From Sphingobacterium sp. ML3W (GTDB lineage: Bacteria > Bacteroidota > Bacteroidia > Sphingobacteriales > Sphingobacteriaceae): DNA of 64,000 nt. A program made the position numbers and the translations under genes. Positions 44,656 through 54,867 of the stretch are shown piece after piece (positions within the stretch are counted from its first letter, which is position 1; every line of letters starts with the position of its first letter). The notes beneath the pieces are model-generated. The model saw nothing but the letters and a program-made list of their open reading frames with translations, was not told the origin of the DNA and made no database searches. The stretch covers positions 3,100,001 through 3,164,000 of the forward strand of contig NZ_CP107036.1 in the NCBI RefSeq assembly GCF_029542085.1, read 5' to 3'.

Positions 44656-46470
44656 TTACCAAAAGTTTGTCTGTACCAACTTACTACCATCCAGAACCAT
44701 CTGACTATTAGCAACCGGATAATAGTAATACTTCGGTTTTTCAAATGTCTTCTTCTTATCTCTGGCTACAGTGAACATTATATGTCCATTGTTTCCATTT
44801 TCAAGATAAATTGAAGTATTATTACCATTGGCATCTTTTAAATAATACAGGGAAATGTTCTTCTTTTCCTCTTCTGTCAAGTCTTTAATCGGACCGGTAT
44901 CCTTTGCAGATTCGAGTATCGCAATATCAATTTTACCATCTCCGGTTACATCCATCGGGCCTAATGCCTTTACATACATCCCTTGTTGTTGATCGGCCAG
45001 ACGCTCGCCAATTTCCCACCGAAAGACATCTCTGTAACGTTGGCCTTCACAAGCCAGTTCGACACGTCTTTCTCTGCGGATCTCGAGGATAAGTCCAACA
45101 TTGCCACCTTTCACATTTGAGTAGTAAGCTTTCAATATGGGATCAATATTGGCATTAGCTTCCCCCAGTTGCATGGCCGGCATACCCACACGTGTTCGCA
45201 AGAGGTTGATCGATTTGTCGAGATCAGCCTGGCTCGTTAAAATTCCCAGCTCGGCTTTGGCTTCCGCAAAGATTAACAGGATTTCGGCGTACCGGAATAC
45301 AAAAGCATCAGTATAGGCTGATTCCCAGGCGATCATTTCGGTTATTTCGGGGTAAAACTTGATCTGATTGTAGCCACCTAATGTCGGTTTCAGGCGATGT
45401 GGCGTTGGAACATTGATTGGCTTAAATCCGGGTTTCATAAAGGTCTGCTCAAGACGCGGATCGCGGTCAACGAATACTTGGTCAATATTCTTTGTTTTAT
45501 AACCTGCCTGTTCTGTAAAACGTTTTCCATCTTTCATCAGATAACTTTCCATCAGCGTTTGGCTCAGTGCCCATTCATAGTCCAATACCGTATGTGCATT
45601 ACGTCTTCTTCCTAAATCCTTATCGTAATCAATAAATAGGATAGTCTCAGGATTCGCCTGCAGGTTAAGACTTATAAATAGATCCCGATAAGCACGGTTA
45701 ACACCACCAGCATTACTGATTGAAAACTTATTTGACTTCATAATATCCTCAGTAGCAGAAACCGCTCTTTGCAGAAAAGTATTGGCCGATCCGCTCAGAT
45801 TCAAATAAGAGTGATATTTACGGAAAGTTCCTTCTTGCAAGGCGAACTGCGCTAATTGTGCCAAGGCTCCCCATTTCGTAACTGTCGACTTGTGCCCATC
45901 GGGTTTGATATTGGCAGCGGCAAATTCGAGATCAGCCATAATTGAATCCACAACAAGCGACCGGCTGTCTTGTTTTTTGTGCAATAGTTCAATATCTGAT
46001 GTTCCCATTGTCTGACTATACCAAGGAACATCACTGTACTGGTTGACCTTATCGATATAAAACCGTGCACGAAAGAACTTTGCAATACCGATGTAATGGT
46101 TCACATCGGCGGCACTAGCCCCCTTCACACGCCCAGCATTTTCAAGAAAGAAATTAATATTTCTCAATGCGGACCAACTCCATACTGCTGCATTCTGCGC
46201 GCTCACGCCACCACGCATGATCTCATCAATCGTACTTCCAGAATTGTAATGTGCCAGATTATCTGTCCCAAGATCCGCTATCGGCGCACTCAAACTACCG
46301 TAGAAACCATCGGTATAAGTTTTAAGATCGTTTACATTGCTAAAAAACACTTCCGGTGTAACCGATGTGGTGGGATACCTATCCATGAAATCATCGTTAC
46401 AGCTCATGATCAGGAACAAGGCCCCCAGCAACGCTCCAATCTTGATAATTTGTCTTTTTATATTTTGCAT
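44656..46470 (-). CDS. SusD/RagB-family lipoprotein (unit 3)
   Basis: 604 residues from the ATG at 46470; an ATG at 46482 is also possible. Lipobox 'LIMSC' gives Cys 24, followed by 'NDDFMDRYP'. The C-terminal motif is 'EIRRERRVELACEGQRYRDVFRWE'. It partners SusC 3, which ends 13 bp upstream. It is close in layout to SusD 2, and both units carry a phosphoesterase after SusD. Confidence 0.94.
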   Translation of the reverse strand: MQNIKRQIIKIGALLGALFLIMSCNDDFMDRYPTTSVTPEVFFSNVNDLKTYTDGFYGSLSAPIADLGTDNLAHYNSGSTIDEIMRGGVSAQNAAVWSWSALRNINFFLENAGRVKGASAADVNHYIGIAKFFRARFYIDKVNQYSDVPWYSQTMGTSDIELLHKKQDSRSLVVDSIMADLEFAAANIKPDGHKSTVTKWGALAQLAQFALQEGTFRKYHSYLNLSGSANTFLQRAVSATEDIMKSNKFSISNAGGVNRAYRDLFISLNLQANPETILFIDYDKDLGRRRNAHTVLDYEWALSQTLMESYLMKDGKRFTEQAGYKTKNIDQVFVDRDPRLEQTFMKPGFKPINVPTPHRLKPTLGGYNQIKFYPEITEMIAWESAYTDAFVFRYAEILLIFAEAKAELGILTSQADLDKSINLLRTRVGMPAMQLGEANANIDPILKAYYSNVKGGNVGLILEIRRERRVELACEGQRYRDVFRWEIGERLADQQQGMYVKALGPMDVTGDGKIDIAILESAKDTGPIKDLTEEEKKNISLYYLKDANGNNTSIYLENGNNGHIMFTVARDKKKTFEKPKYYYYPVANSQMVLDGSKLVQTNFW

Positions 46471-46483
46471 GATAATAGTCATT

Positions 46484-49400
46484 TTAGAAATTAAAGTTTA
46501 ACCCAAAAGAGTAGGTCCTTTGGAAAGGATATGCCGTCCGATCGCCAACAATTTCAGGATCGAGATAATCCATGAGTTTGGTAAACTCAAAGAGGTTTTC
46601 ACCGCTGATGAACAGACGCAATCGGTCTATCCCCCATCTATCTGTCATCAACTTAGGAAGCGTGTAACCCACGGTCACATTTTTTACCCTTAAATAACCT
46701 GCATTCTGCAGATATTTGGTCTGTGTCGCGGCTAGTTCAATACCACTCTGCTCGGCCACATAGGATTTCGGTCTTGGCAAATACGCATTTGGATTTTCAG
46801 GCGTCCAATGGTCCAAGTTAAACTTAGTTAGGCTCGCCCAGGGCTGCGCATATATACCCCAAAAATAGTGGTCACCACCTGGGGGATAATAATTTCTTTT
46901 TCCGACACCTTGCAGGAACACACGCAAATCAATTCCGTTCCAGCTTGAATTCAGATCTATACCGTAACTGTAACGCTGTCTGGAATTAGCGATAATCTTG
47001 TAATCCCCATGATTATCCAAGGTCCAATCCCCCCGGTTTATTTTGCCGTCACCGTTGATATCAGCAAACTTGAGGTCGCCAGGTTCCAATCCCCTTGTAC
47101 CGGGATAAGAAGTGACATCATTTTGATTGGCGTGCGCCTTGATCTCTTCCTGAGATTGGAAAAAACCCAATGTGGTTAGCCCCCACATCTCTCCCAATTC
47201 CTGTCCGACATAATAATCGCTTAAGTTATTTTTAGGATTATTGTATTTTGTAATATAAGCTCTACTGTCTGCTAAATTAACCCTTGCGGAGAATGAAAAC
47301 GGTTTGCTGGCCACCATAAACTCTTTATTATATCCAAGTGTTAATTCCCAACCGTTGGTTTTTAGGTTCGCCGCATTTTCAAGAGGAACCCCCGTACCAA
47401 GCACGATTGGCAGCGTCCTACCTGCTGTCAACATATCTTTGGTATCACGACGATAGATATCAAATGAACCGAAAAACTGATTTTTAAATAAGCCGATATC
47501 CACCCCAAAATTGGACTGGGTAATGGTTTCCCAGGTCAGGGTCGATGACACTAAGCCCGGACTACCCACAATGGGCACGACCTTACCGTCCAAAATGGCA
47601 CCACTGCCTTTAGACATATTGGCAATGTATGGATAATAGTTGTCCCTCAAATCCTGGTTTGCCAATGAGCCGTACGATCCCCGCAGTTTAAAATTAGATA
47701 CAGTTTCCTTTAGCGGCTGAAAAAAGTTTTCCTGCGAAACTACCCAGGCTGCTGATACCGAAGGATTGAATGCAAAACGATCTTTTTTAGGAAATCTTGA
47801 GGAGCCATCATAGCGGAGGTTAGATTCCAGGATATATCGATCTTTATACGTATAGTTTAATCTAGCAAAAGCCCCTCTTACTGACCAGGCATAATCAAAA
47901 GCACCAACAGAAGGTGTTTGGCCGGTGGCAAGACCTATTGTCGGCAGCGAATTGGAAATCAACTGATCCCGGGATGCCGAAAATGACTCGTATATCCTTT
48001 CTTCCTGATTGAAGCCCAGCATCACCGAAAAATAGTGATCATTGAGTGTCCGCTGATATTGTGAATAAATATTGTACACATTATAGCGTGTTTCATTACT
48101 TCCATTGGAGGCATAGCTATTGAAATTTTGCCTGTTCATCACATTTGGCCCTGTACTGTAGGCAAGCGGCAACTGAAAGAAGTGTGATTTTCCTGAAACC
48201 CTTCTAAAGGTCGCGTCCCCATTTAAGGTCCAAACATTTTTGATGAAGTCGATTTTCGCACCAAAACTAGTTTGAAAATCGTTGATGCGACTGATACTGC
48301 GGCCCCCTTCGGCTACAGCTCCGATCATATTTACCCCAGCCTCGGTATAGGAACCATCCGGATTTCGGACGGTATTTAGCGAAGGTTGGCGGTTAACATT
48401 ATGCCAGTAAAGGTAACCCTGATCAATTGCTGAGGGCTGATCATACTTATCATTTGTAAAGGTTGTATTATTTGATAAAGTAAACCAGTCCGTGATTTTG
48501 TAATCACCTTTTGCCCTGAAATTATAACGGTCATAGGTATCGGGACTGATCCGCAGCATACCATTTTGTCTGTAGTATTCACCAGAAAGGTAAAATGAAG
48601 AGCGTTCATTCTTTTGCGCGATGCTGATATTGTTGGTATATGAGGGTTGTATATTTTTATAGACTTCCTTAAACCAATCCGTAGATCCCAAATAGATATA
48701 AGCATTTGGATTTTGTGGATCGACGATCACACGTGGCAATGAAGGATTTTCACTCAGCTGTTTACCATATTCGAGCATTTTCTCATCGTAAAGATTGTAC
48801 CATGGTGCTGACATGATATTCCTGTATTTCATTACCTGATACGGATCATCCTCTATCTCTACTGTACGTGTTATTGCTTTTGCCGCAAAGATTGAGTTGG
48901 CCGTGACCTTAATTTCCTTCGTTGTACCCGATTTAGTCGTAACCAGTACAACCCCGAAAGCAGCGCGACTACCATAGATCGCTGCTGAGGCTGCATCTTT
49001 CAATACAGTAACACTAGCAATGTCCATTGGATTCATACGATTGAGCTCCTCGTTAGTTGCTGGAATCCCATCAATAACAATAAGTGGCCCACCACCTGAC
49101 AGTGATGTATACCCTCGCACATTGATCCCTGGCGAGCTATTGGCTCTTCCAGAGGTCGGTGTAATATTAAGATTAGCCATAGCGCCCTGCAATGCCGTCC
49201 CCACATTTGTAATCGGTCTACTTTCCAAAAACTTTTCACCGATCTGATCTACAGCTCCCGAAAGATTGATCTTTTTCTGCGTACCATAGCCAACAACGAT
49301 GACCTCGTCGAGATGAGACTCTGCAGTTTCCATTAATACGTCCGCTCTGTTCTTGTCTGAGACATTGATTTCAACATCTTTATAGCCCACAAAGCGAAAC

Positions 49401-49927
49401 AAAAGGATTGCTTTCTCTGGAATCCGTATGCTGTAACGTCCATCCTTATCGGTTTTTGTTGATATTCCAGCTACCCCCAGTACAGTCACCGTCACTCCTG
49501 CCATTGGTCCGGAAGCATCTTTCACAGCTCCTGACACTTCACGATCAGTCTGTTTTTTTTCTTTAATGACGATCGTACTTCCCATGATATCAAAGATCAA
49601 ATTGCGACCACGCAATGTCTTTGCCAATGCAGCCCTTACATCAGATCCTGCCACAGAAATATCTACACGTGAGGCATTTTCAAATAGCCTTTCGTCGTAA
49701 AACAGACGCAACTTGGTCTGGTTGGAAATCTCTTTAAGGACAGTTTCAATTTTGGCATTCTTCAAGGACAGATTTACTTGTTGCGCATATCCAGATGCTC
49801 TAACACCTACCGTAAATGCCAGCAACAGTACACAAATCAACTTCATAGTCAAAATGACTTTAATGCTTAGGGTATAAGAATGACTTCTCCGGTCCCCCCA
49901 TGCTATTAATGGAGAAAAAAATTTCAT
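46484..49927 (-). CDS. SusC/RagA-family TonB-dependent transporter with STN domain (unit 3)
   Basis: 1147 residues from the ATG at 49927. An internal ATG at 49846 begins a standard signal peptide ('MKLICVLLLAFTVGVRA') and may be the real start; the preceding 27 residues are basic. STN domain at about 50-120, regulatory-like domain at about 130-200, TonB-box-like 'DEVIVVGYGTQKK', plug with 'DAASAAIYGSRAAFGVVLVTTKSG', then the barrel. It signals through FecR 3 and imports the ligand held by SusD 3. Confidence 0.94.
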   Translation of the reverse strand: MKFFSPLIAWGDRRSHSYTLSIKVILTMKLICVLLLAFTVGVRASGYAQQVNLSLKNAKIETVLKEISNQTKLRLFYDERLFENASRVDISVAGSDVRAALAKTLRGRNLIFDIMGSTIVIKEKKQTDREVSGAVKDASGPMAGVTVTVLGVAGISTKTDKDGRYSIRIPEKAILLFRFVGYKDVEINVSDKNRADVLMETAESHLDEVIVVGYGTQKKINLSGAVDQIGEKFLESRPITNVGTALQGAMANLNITPTSGRANSSPGINVRGYTSLSGGGPLIVIDGIPATNEELNRMNPMDIASVTVLKDAASAAIYGSRAAFGVVLVTTKSGTTKEIKVTANSIFAAKAITRTVEIEDDPYQVMKYRNIMSAPWYNLYDEKMLEYGKQLSENPSLPRVIVDPQNPNAYIYLGSTDWFKEVYKNIQPSYTNNISIAQKNERSSFYLSGEYYRQNGMLRISPDTYDRYNFRAKGDYKITDWFTLSNNTTFTNDKYDQPSAIDQGYLYWHNVNRQPSLNTVRNPDGSYTEAGVNMIGAVAEGGRSISRINDFQTSFGAKIDFIKNVWTLNGDATFRRVSGKSHFFQLPLAYSTGPNVMNRQNFNSYASNGSNETRYNVYNIYSQYQRTLNDHYFSVMLGFNQEERIYESFSASRDQLISNSLPTIGLATGQTPSVGAFDYAWSVRGAFARLNYTYKDRYILESNLRYDGSSRFPKKDRFAFNPSVSAAWVVSQENFFQPLKETVSNFKLRGSYGSLANQDLRDNYYPYIANMSKGSGAILDGKVVPIVGSPGLVSSTLTWETITQSNFGVDIGLFKNQFFGSFDIYRRDTKDMLTAGRTLPIVLGTGVPLENAANLKTNGWELTLGYNKEFMVASKPFSFSARVNLADSRAYITKYNNPKNNLSDYYVGQELGEMWGLTTLGFFQSQEEIKAHANQNDVTSYPGTRGLEPGDLKFADINGDGKINRGDWTLDNHGDYKIIANSRQRYSYGIDLNSSWNGIDLRVFLQGVGKRNYYPPGGDHYFWGIYAQPWASLTKFNLDHWTPENPNAYLPRPKSYVAEQSGIELAATQTKYLQNAGYLRVKNVTVGYTLPKLMTDRWGIDRLRLFISGENLFEFTKLMDYLDPEIVGDRTAYPFQRTYSFGLNFNF

Positions 49928-49940
49928 AACTTTGAATTGT

Positions 49941-50022
49941 TAAGGGTTTAATAATCTATAGAATTCGTACTTCGATAAATTTGGCCTTTTACAACAGGGG
50001 ATGCGTCAACATCCCCTTTTCT
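49941..50022 (+). ncRNA. Candidate antisense RNA opposite the SusC 3 leader
   Basis: Inferred from a plus-strand TAACTTTG box (49927-49934) that begins on the last base of the SusC start-codon complement, and a plus-strand terminator at 49996-50022. The RNA would be about 82 nt. No -33 element is clear. Confidence 0.35.
49996..50022 (+). terminator. Plus-strand stem-loop in the FecR-SusC spacer (unit 3)
   Basis: AGGGGATG (49996-50003) pairs with CATCCCCT (50010-50017), and TTTCTATT follows on the plus strand. The minus strand reads GTTGTAAAAGG after the stem, with no T-tract. Confidence 0.6.
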
Positions 50023-50100
50023 ATTGTATAGAACCTTTTGGTTAATTCGTCTGGTTATATCATATCTTATAAATTTTAATTGGTGAAAAATTTAACTGTA

Positions 50101-51201
50101 CTAACGAATGATTATATGCCGTCCATCTATTTCAAACTTTCGATTTGTCGCAAACGACAGAATGTTCAACACCTCGGAAAGTCTGGATTCCCGGCTAAGC
50201 GTTCCATTAAACCTATTGCTTACGGTGATATCCTCCGCATTAATAAAATCCACATTGTACCACCTAGAAATTTGACTAATAATTTCCGAAAAGCTGCTAC
50301 CCTCAAGTGAAAACTCCCCCCGTTGCCAAGCTGTATTTTTTTGTATGTCTGCTGGCTGTATGCGTATTTTATCCGTACTAATGATGGCTTCATTTCCTGG
50401 GAGAAGATAGGCTTCGTCCCCTTGACTCATAATTTTCACCTTACCTTCTACCAATGAGGTATTGATTTCTTTATGGTAGGCATTTACATTAAAACTCGTA
50501 CCGAGTACCTCGATAACAGCGTTTTCAACTTCGATCCGAAAAGGTTTTTTGGCATCTTTGGCTACTTGAAAAAAAGCTTCTCCAATCAATTTTACTCGGC
50601 GTTCATCCCCTTCAAATTGATCTGGGTACTGTAATGTTGAAGCAGCGTTTAACCATACCTGGGTACCATCGTTCAACACAATACTATAGGTGCCCGCTGC
50701 TGGTACTTCTAATTTCAGATTCCCCTTAAGTTCAGCATACTTCATGTTTTCAACCTGATCTTCCTTTCCCAAAGAATGTGCTTCCCCATGCTCATTGGAA
50801 AGTCTCGCATAACGCTCACCAGGCAGAATATCATTTTTATACTGTCCGGTTGTATCCGGAGTAATGGCCGCAAGCTGTGGAGCAGGGCTCGTTTGTCCTT
50901 GTTGCAAGAATAAAACAGTAATAGTTAACGCAAAGAGAATTGAAGCAGCAATGGCAATCCGTTTCCAGGTAAACACATTTTTGTTAGGTTTCATCTTATC
51001 CATCTCCCCTTCAAATTTGTGCATCAAAACATCTTTGGATCGACCTAACAACACCTCTCTTTCATCCTTTGGCAGTGTTAGTTCCTCATCAATTGAAAAG
51101 AACCATTTGGTCACAATCCGCTCTTCATCTGGATTGCATTCGCCCCTGAGATATTTCTTTAGTAATTTTTGAGCTTGCTCTCTTTGATTATCTTCTGTCA
51201 T
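50101..51201 (-). CDS. FecR-family anti-sigma factor (unit 3)
   Basis: 366 residues. Cytoplasmic part to about 75 ('LKKYLRGECNPDEERIVTKWF'), membrane segment at about 78-98, FecR domain with 'VWLNAASTLQYPDQF' and 'GEAFFQVAKDAKKPFRI', and a C-terminal DUF4974-type domain ('IISQISRWYNVDF'). It holds ECF sigma 3 until SusC 3 signals. It follows the sigma gene by 51 bp. Confidence 0.93.
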   Translation of the reverse strand: MTEDNQREQAQKLLKKYLRGECNPDEERIVTKWFFSIDEELTLPKDEREVLLGRSKDVLMHKFEGEMDKMKPNKNVFTWKRIAIAASILFALTITVLFLQQGQTSPAPQLAAITPDTTGQYKNDILPGERYARLSNEHGEAHSLGKEDQVENMKYAELKGNLKLEVPAAGTYSIVLNDGTQVWLNAASTLQYPDQFEGDERRVKLIGEAFFQVAKDAKKPFRIEVENAVIEVLGTSFNVNAYHKEINTSLVEGKVKIMSQGDEAYLLPGNEAIISTDKIRIQPADIQKNTAWQRGEFSLEGSSFSEIISQISRWYNVDFINAEDITVSNRFNGTLSRESRLSEVLNILSFATNRKFEIDGRHIIIR

Positions 51202-51252
51202 ATATTAATATAACCTCAGATAAGCTGTACAAGTACCGAAAAAAAATGATTT

Positions 51253-51798
51253 TTATTTCGCTTTTAGTTTTAAGCGACTTAAAGCCAGAGAGATATTATT
51301 CTTCACGGTCTGTTCGGATATTGATAGTCGAAATGCGATTTCTTTGATGCTCAGGCCTTCTACACGACTGAGATTGAATGCGGACTGCATTGTGGAAGGC
51401 ATCTTAGCGACTTCATTATCCAGCAAAAAGGATAGTTCTTTAACCATCAATTTCTCATCGCTGTTACTTGCGCCAACTGGTTCGTTGGTTAGTGGAAGCA
51501 CAAGTCGCTCGAAATATGAAATCCGCTTTTGATCCCTGGCCATCCAGTCAATGACCTCGTATTTAGCAGCTTTGAAAAGATAGGGATAAATAGATTCGTC
51601 GATTTCTATTTTATAGCGTCTGTTCCATAAAGATGTAAAAACCTCCTGAAGGATATCTTCCGCATCTGTAATAGAACCAATCCGCTTTAATATAAAACTT
51701 AATAAAATATCCGCATAGCGATCAAATAACACTGAAAATGCCTGTGTATTGCCTTCTCTCACAATATCAAACAATTCTTTATCAGACAGATCTCTCAT
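51253..51798 (-). CDS. ECF RNA polymerase sigma factor (unit 3)
   Basis: 181 residues. Region 2 has 'AFSVLFDRYADILLSF' and 'DAEDILQEVFTSLWNRR'. Region 4 has 'LSIKEIAFRLSISEQTVKNNI'. It is the first gene of unit 3, followed by FecR 3 on the same strand. By family knowledge it drives the SusCD 3 promoter when released. Confidence 0.93.
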   Translation of the reverse strand: MRDLSDKELFDIVREGNTQAFSVLFDRYADILLSFILKRIGSITDAEDILQEVFTSLWNRRYKIEIDESIYPYLFKAAKYEVIDWMARDQKRISYFERLVLPLTNEPVGASNSDEKLMVKELSFLLDNEVAKMPSTMQSAFNLSRVEGLSIKEIAFRLSISEQTVKNNISLALSRLKLKAK

Positions 51799-52021
51799 GA
51801 CACATTGATTATTATGTACGCTATATCAGATTTCCAGAGGATTTTTACAAAGTTATAATTGTGATGTTAATATAACATTAAATTGTACATCCTGCAAGGT
51901 ACAAAATAATAAATTTTAAAAATAGAGTATTTAAATTAGGTTAATATCGAGTTAGCTTATAAGACCCCATTTCTGATCACGTGTAAGTTTTCCAAATTCT
52001 ACAGTTATGCCATATAAAAAA

Positions 52022-53320
52022 CTAGAAACGTGCCATTATTGGGACAGAAGTCGCTTCATATTGGTAAAAAATATTGTTCAGAAATATGACTAACGAATTA
52101 TTCAAGGGACTTACCTGTGTTAATTTTATGGATTCACACCCGTTAAAAGTGGCGAATTTTTTTATTATTTCCACAAAAGGCTCTCCCCACAATTCGAAAT
52201 CTATAGATTGTTTTTCTATATGCAGATGAATCAGTTCAAGTTGTTTATTTTTTCGATGCGCTTTGCAATCTACTCTACCTATAAATGTGTTGCCAAATAA
52301 GATAGGTAAGCAAAAATATCCGTATTGTCTTTTCTCCTTTGACGTGTAACATTCAAGTCGATAATCGAAGCCAAAAAACTGTTGAACACGGTCACGATGA
52401 ATAATAGCATTGTCAAACGGTGATAGCAAACTAATTTCCCCATGAGTCTTAGCTATTCTTCTGTCTACTAAATCGCGTAGAACATAAACTGACGGATAGC
52501 CTTCAATAGTAACTTTCTCTACTATATCATCTTCTATCAGAGCATTCAAAACTTCATTTACATTGTTCCTGATTGCTTCGCCTGCTTTAAGATGAGTAAT
52601 CTGTTTGACAGTAGTCCATCCATATGCTTTTAAATAAGTTTTTACTAAATACTCCGCAAATTCAAGTGAACTTGGTTTTGTCAGGTCGATATTGTTTGGC
52701 AGCACTCTTTCTGCGATATCATACGTCTTTTGCATTCCATCGCGTTCAGAAATCATTAAATCCCCCTGCAGGAAAAGCCGTTCCAATGCAATTTTTGTAG
52801 GTTTCCAATTCCACCAGCTTCCCATTTTTTTAGTTTCATTTTCAAAGTCTCTCGCCCTTTTGGGACCTTCAGCCCGAATAGTATCTATGACATACTGCAT
52901 CACTTTAGGGTCCGCATTGTAGTAATGTGATTCATTTTGTTTTACTTCCAACATTTGCGGCAAAACAAAACGGAAATCCTTCATCGGAAGATAAGACGCA
53001 GCGTGAAACCAATATTCAAATACGTGATGCTCCTTTACCAGCTCTTCGAGGTAGCTCACCTTGTAATCAGGGATTCTTGTCCAAAGCGTATGATGATGTG
53101 CCCTTTCAACAATTGACAATGTATCTATTTGCAAATAACCAAGATGTTCCAGTCCTTTGAGTACGGCCTTTTTCCCATTTCCGAACGCTGATCTGCGAAG
53201 TAAGCCCTGGCTTTCTAATGTGATATTTTTTAACTGCTTTATGGTCAATTTTTGCTGCATTTCTTTTATTTCTCTTACCGAAAGATAGGTTTCTACTTCT
53301 ACATGCTCTCCAGCATTCAT
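52022..53320 (-). CDS. YcaQ/AlkZ-type winged-helix protein, possible DNA glycosylase
   Basis: 432 residues from the ATG at 53320; the ATG at 53260 would give a start more like the family ('LTIKQLKNITLESQGLL'). The tandem winged-helix family carries a QxD catalytic motif, seen here as Q64-I65-D66 in 'LGYLQIDTLSIVERAHHHTLWTR'. Characterised members unhook interstrand crosslinks or remove alkylated bases. The gene stands alone with no self-resistance cluster nearby, so general repair is likelier than antibiotic immunity. Confidence 0.82.
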   Translation of the reverse strand: MNAGEHVEVETYLSVREIKEMQQKLTIKQLKNITLESQGLLRRSAFGNGKKAVLKGLEHLGYLQIDTLSIVERAHHHTLWTRIPDYKVSYLEELVKEHHVFEYWFHAASYLPMKDFRFVLPQMLEVKQNESHYYNADPKVMQYVIDTIRAEGPKRARDFENETKKMGSWWNWKPTKIALERLFLQGDLMISERDGMQKTYDIAERVLPNNIDLTKPSSLEFAEYLVKTYLKAYGWTTVKQITHLKAGEAIRNNVNEVLNALIEDDIVEKVTIEGYPSVYVLRDLVDRRIAKTHGEISLLSPFDNAIIHRDRVQQFFGFDYRLECYTSKEKRQYGYFCLPILFGNTFIGRVDCKAHRKNKQLELIHLHIEKQSIDFELWGEPFVEIIKKFATFNGCESIKLTQVSPLNNSLVIFLNNIFYQYEATSVPIMARF

Positions 53321-53508
53321 TTAGTCTTTAAAGAGGGCTAATATCGATATTAATCAGGATAACCGCTATGTATTTTTATGATCCAATGGAAGCGATCAAT
53401 AAACTTTTTATGATTCAATCAAATTTACGAAATAAAGTATGCCCAGTAGTCGTGTGGTTTTTTTTGTTATTTTTAAAGTAAATAATGTTATTAATTATAT
53501 AATCAATT

Positions 53509-53886
53509 ATGAGTAAAGTTACTAAAGAAGATGTTGCGGATGCAGAAAATCAGCTTTTCTTGGCCCAGTTGGCAAGCAATGTGGATGCTCTGGACCAGCT
53601 GTTGTTTGATAATCTCATTGCAGTTGCACCAACGGGACAAATGCTAACCAAAGAAATGGACTTAAATGCGCATAGAACAAAAGCAATGATTATTGAAGAG
53701 GCTTCAACAGAAATTGATGATATCAGAATAACTGGAGATACCGCGCTTTCCATCGTTACGATGACGGCAAAAGGCAAAGTAATGGGAGCACCATTGGAAG
53801 GAAAATTCCGGTATTTCAGGGTTTGGAAATATGTTGATGACAAATTAAAAGTCATTGGTGCAAGTTTCATGCAATTGCCTGAATAA
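53509..53886 (+). CDS. NTF2-like protein (DUF4440/SnoaL type)
   Basis: 125 residues forming a helix-then-sheet cone fold: 'ENQLFLAQLASNVDALDQLLFDNLIAVAPTGQMLTKE' and 'FRYFRVWKYVDDKLKVIGASF'. It has no signal peptide. Members bind small ligands or act as isomerases; the function here is unknown. It is a single gene divergent from the YcaQ-type gene. Confidence 0.82.
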   Translation: MSKVTKEDVADAENQLFLAQLASNVDALDQLLFDNLIAVAPTGQMLTKEMDLNAHRTKAMIIEEASTEIDDIRITGDTALSIVTMTAKGKVMGAPLEGKFRYFRVWKYVDDKLKVIGASFMQLPE

Positions 53887-54226
53887 GGATGTGATGAGTC
53901 GCTTGCATGGCGGTTTTTCATTACGCTATTGTACATTTCTGCAACAAATAAGAAAGTTATTTGGCAAGCAAGTTATCGCTATTCATGTAGTTCACTTACA
54001 CGTGTATACACCGGAAGTCTACTTTGATATCTAACGCTAAAAGTTTTTCGTTGGTATTTTCCGAATAAAGGAACTTTTCTTAATTTTCGAAATTATATTG
54101 AACAGAGATCTATTGTTAAAAATTTCCTGCAAATAATCACATGATACCGCATCAATAGATTTTTCACCTAACTTAATGGAAACTAACACCGATCGCAGAA
54201 GGTAAATATTAACGCAAGATTTACAT
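53887..54226. other. Gene-free region
   Basis: 340 bp, AT-rich, with no convincing coding frame, hairpin or promoter consensus that I can see. Confidence 0.4.
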
Positions 54227-54568
54227 ATGAAAACTAAAATCACAGGTAGAGAGAACACATATCTTCCAGTAGCTTGGGAATACCATGAGATTATTAAAGA
54301 GCAAATCAACAACAAAAACAGTGGAAAAATATTCTACTTTGAAGAGGACAAGAAACTCGGCGAAGCGCAGGGATCCATTATCGAAATAACAGAAGAAAAA
54401 AATAAAGGTTGTTTTATAGTGATGAAAAATGGACTTCGCATAAGAATAGACCGCATCATCACACTCTTTGGAAAAATAGGTGCAGCCCATGATGAATATA
54501 GTGCTTATGCGGACGCTTGTATGGATTGTACCGGCGGTTATTCAAAAGAAGAACTGGAGGACATGTAG
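54227..54568 (+). CDS. Hypothetical protein
   Basis: 113 residues without signal peptide or membrane segment. The middle is beta-like ('GSIIEITEEKNKGCFIVMKNGLRIRIDRIITLFGK') and the end carries 'CMDC' and an acidic tail. I do not recognise it. It is monocistronic by spacing. The 299 bp after it (54569-54867) hold no gene I can support. Confidence 0.6.
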   Translation: MKTKITGRENTYLPVAWEYHEIIKEQINNKNSGKIFYFEEDKKLGEAQGSIIEITEEKNKGCFIVMKNGLRIRIDRIITLFGKIGAAHDEYSAYADACMDCTGGYSKEELEDM

Positions 54569-54867
54569 GCCAGTTATATACTCCAAAGACTAACCAAAGT
54601 AGAGTTAAAAAATCATTTTCATAAGTTACTTCTAAAGTATTTTTGTGCCATAAATCAATAGTTCCGAGGCGTGAAAATTCAGTATCCAATCAAACCCAGA
54701 AAAAATTCATTAAATTCTTCACCGATGTATTGGTACTTTTACCGATTAAAACAAGCACTTCACCTAAATAACACCAAGATAAGAAATTGGAATTAACTAA
54801 GTTAGATGCAGAAAATAATAGTGCACCATTAACATTTAAGCAACATAACTTTAAAGATAGATCCCCA

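Noticed and set aside
48376..48705. 109-codon minus-strand frame inside SusC 3
   Set aside because: It is a frame-shifted shadow of the barrel region, which reads through intact in the main frame.
52022..53320. Self-resistance glycosylase of a DNA-alkylating antibiotic cluster
   Set aside because: The family fits, but no biosynthetic genes lie nearby.
53550..53936. 128-codon minus-strand frame opposite the NTF2-like gene
   Set aside because: Shadow of a clear NTF2-like gene.
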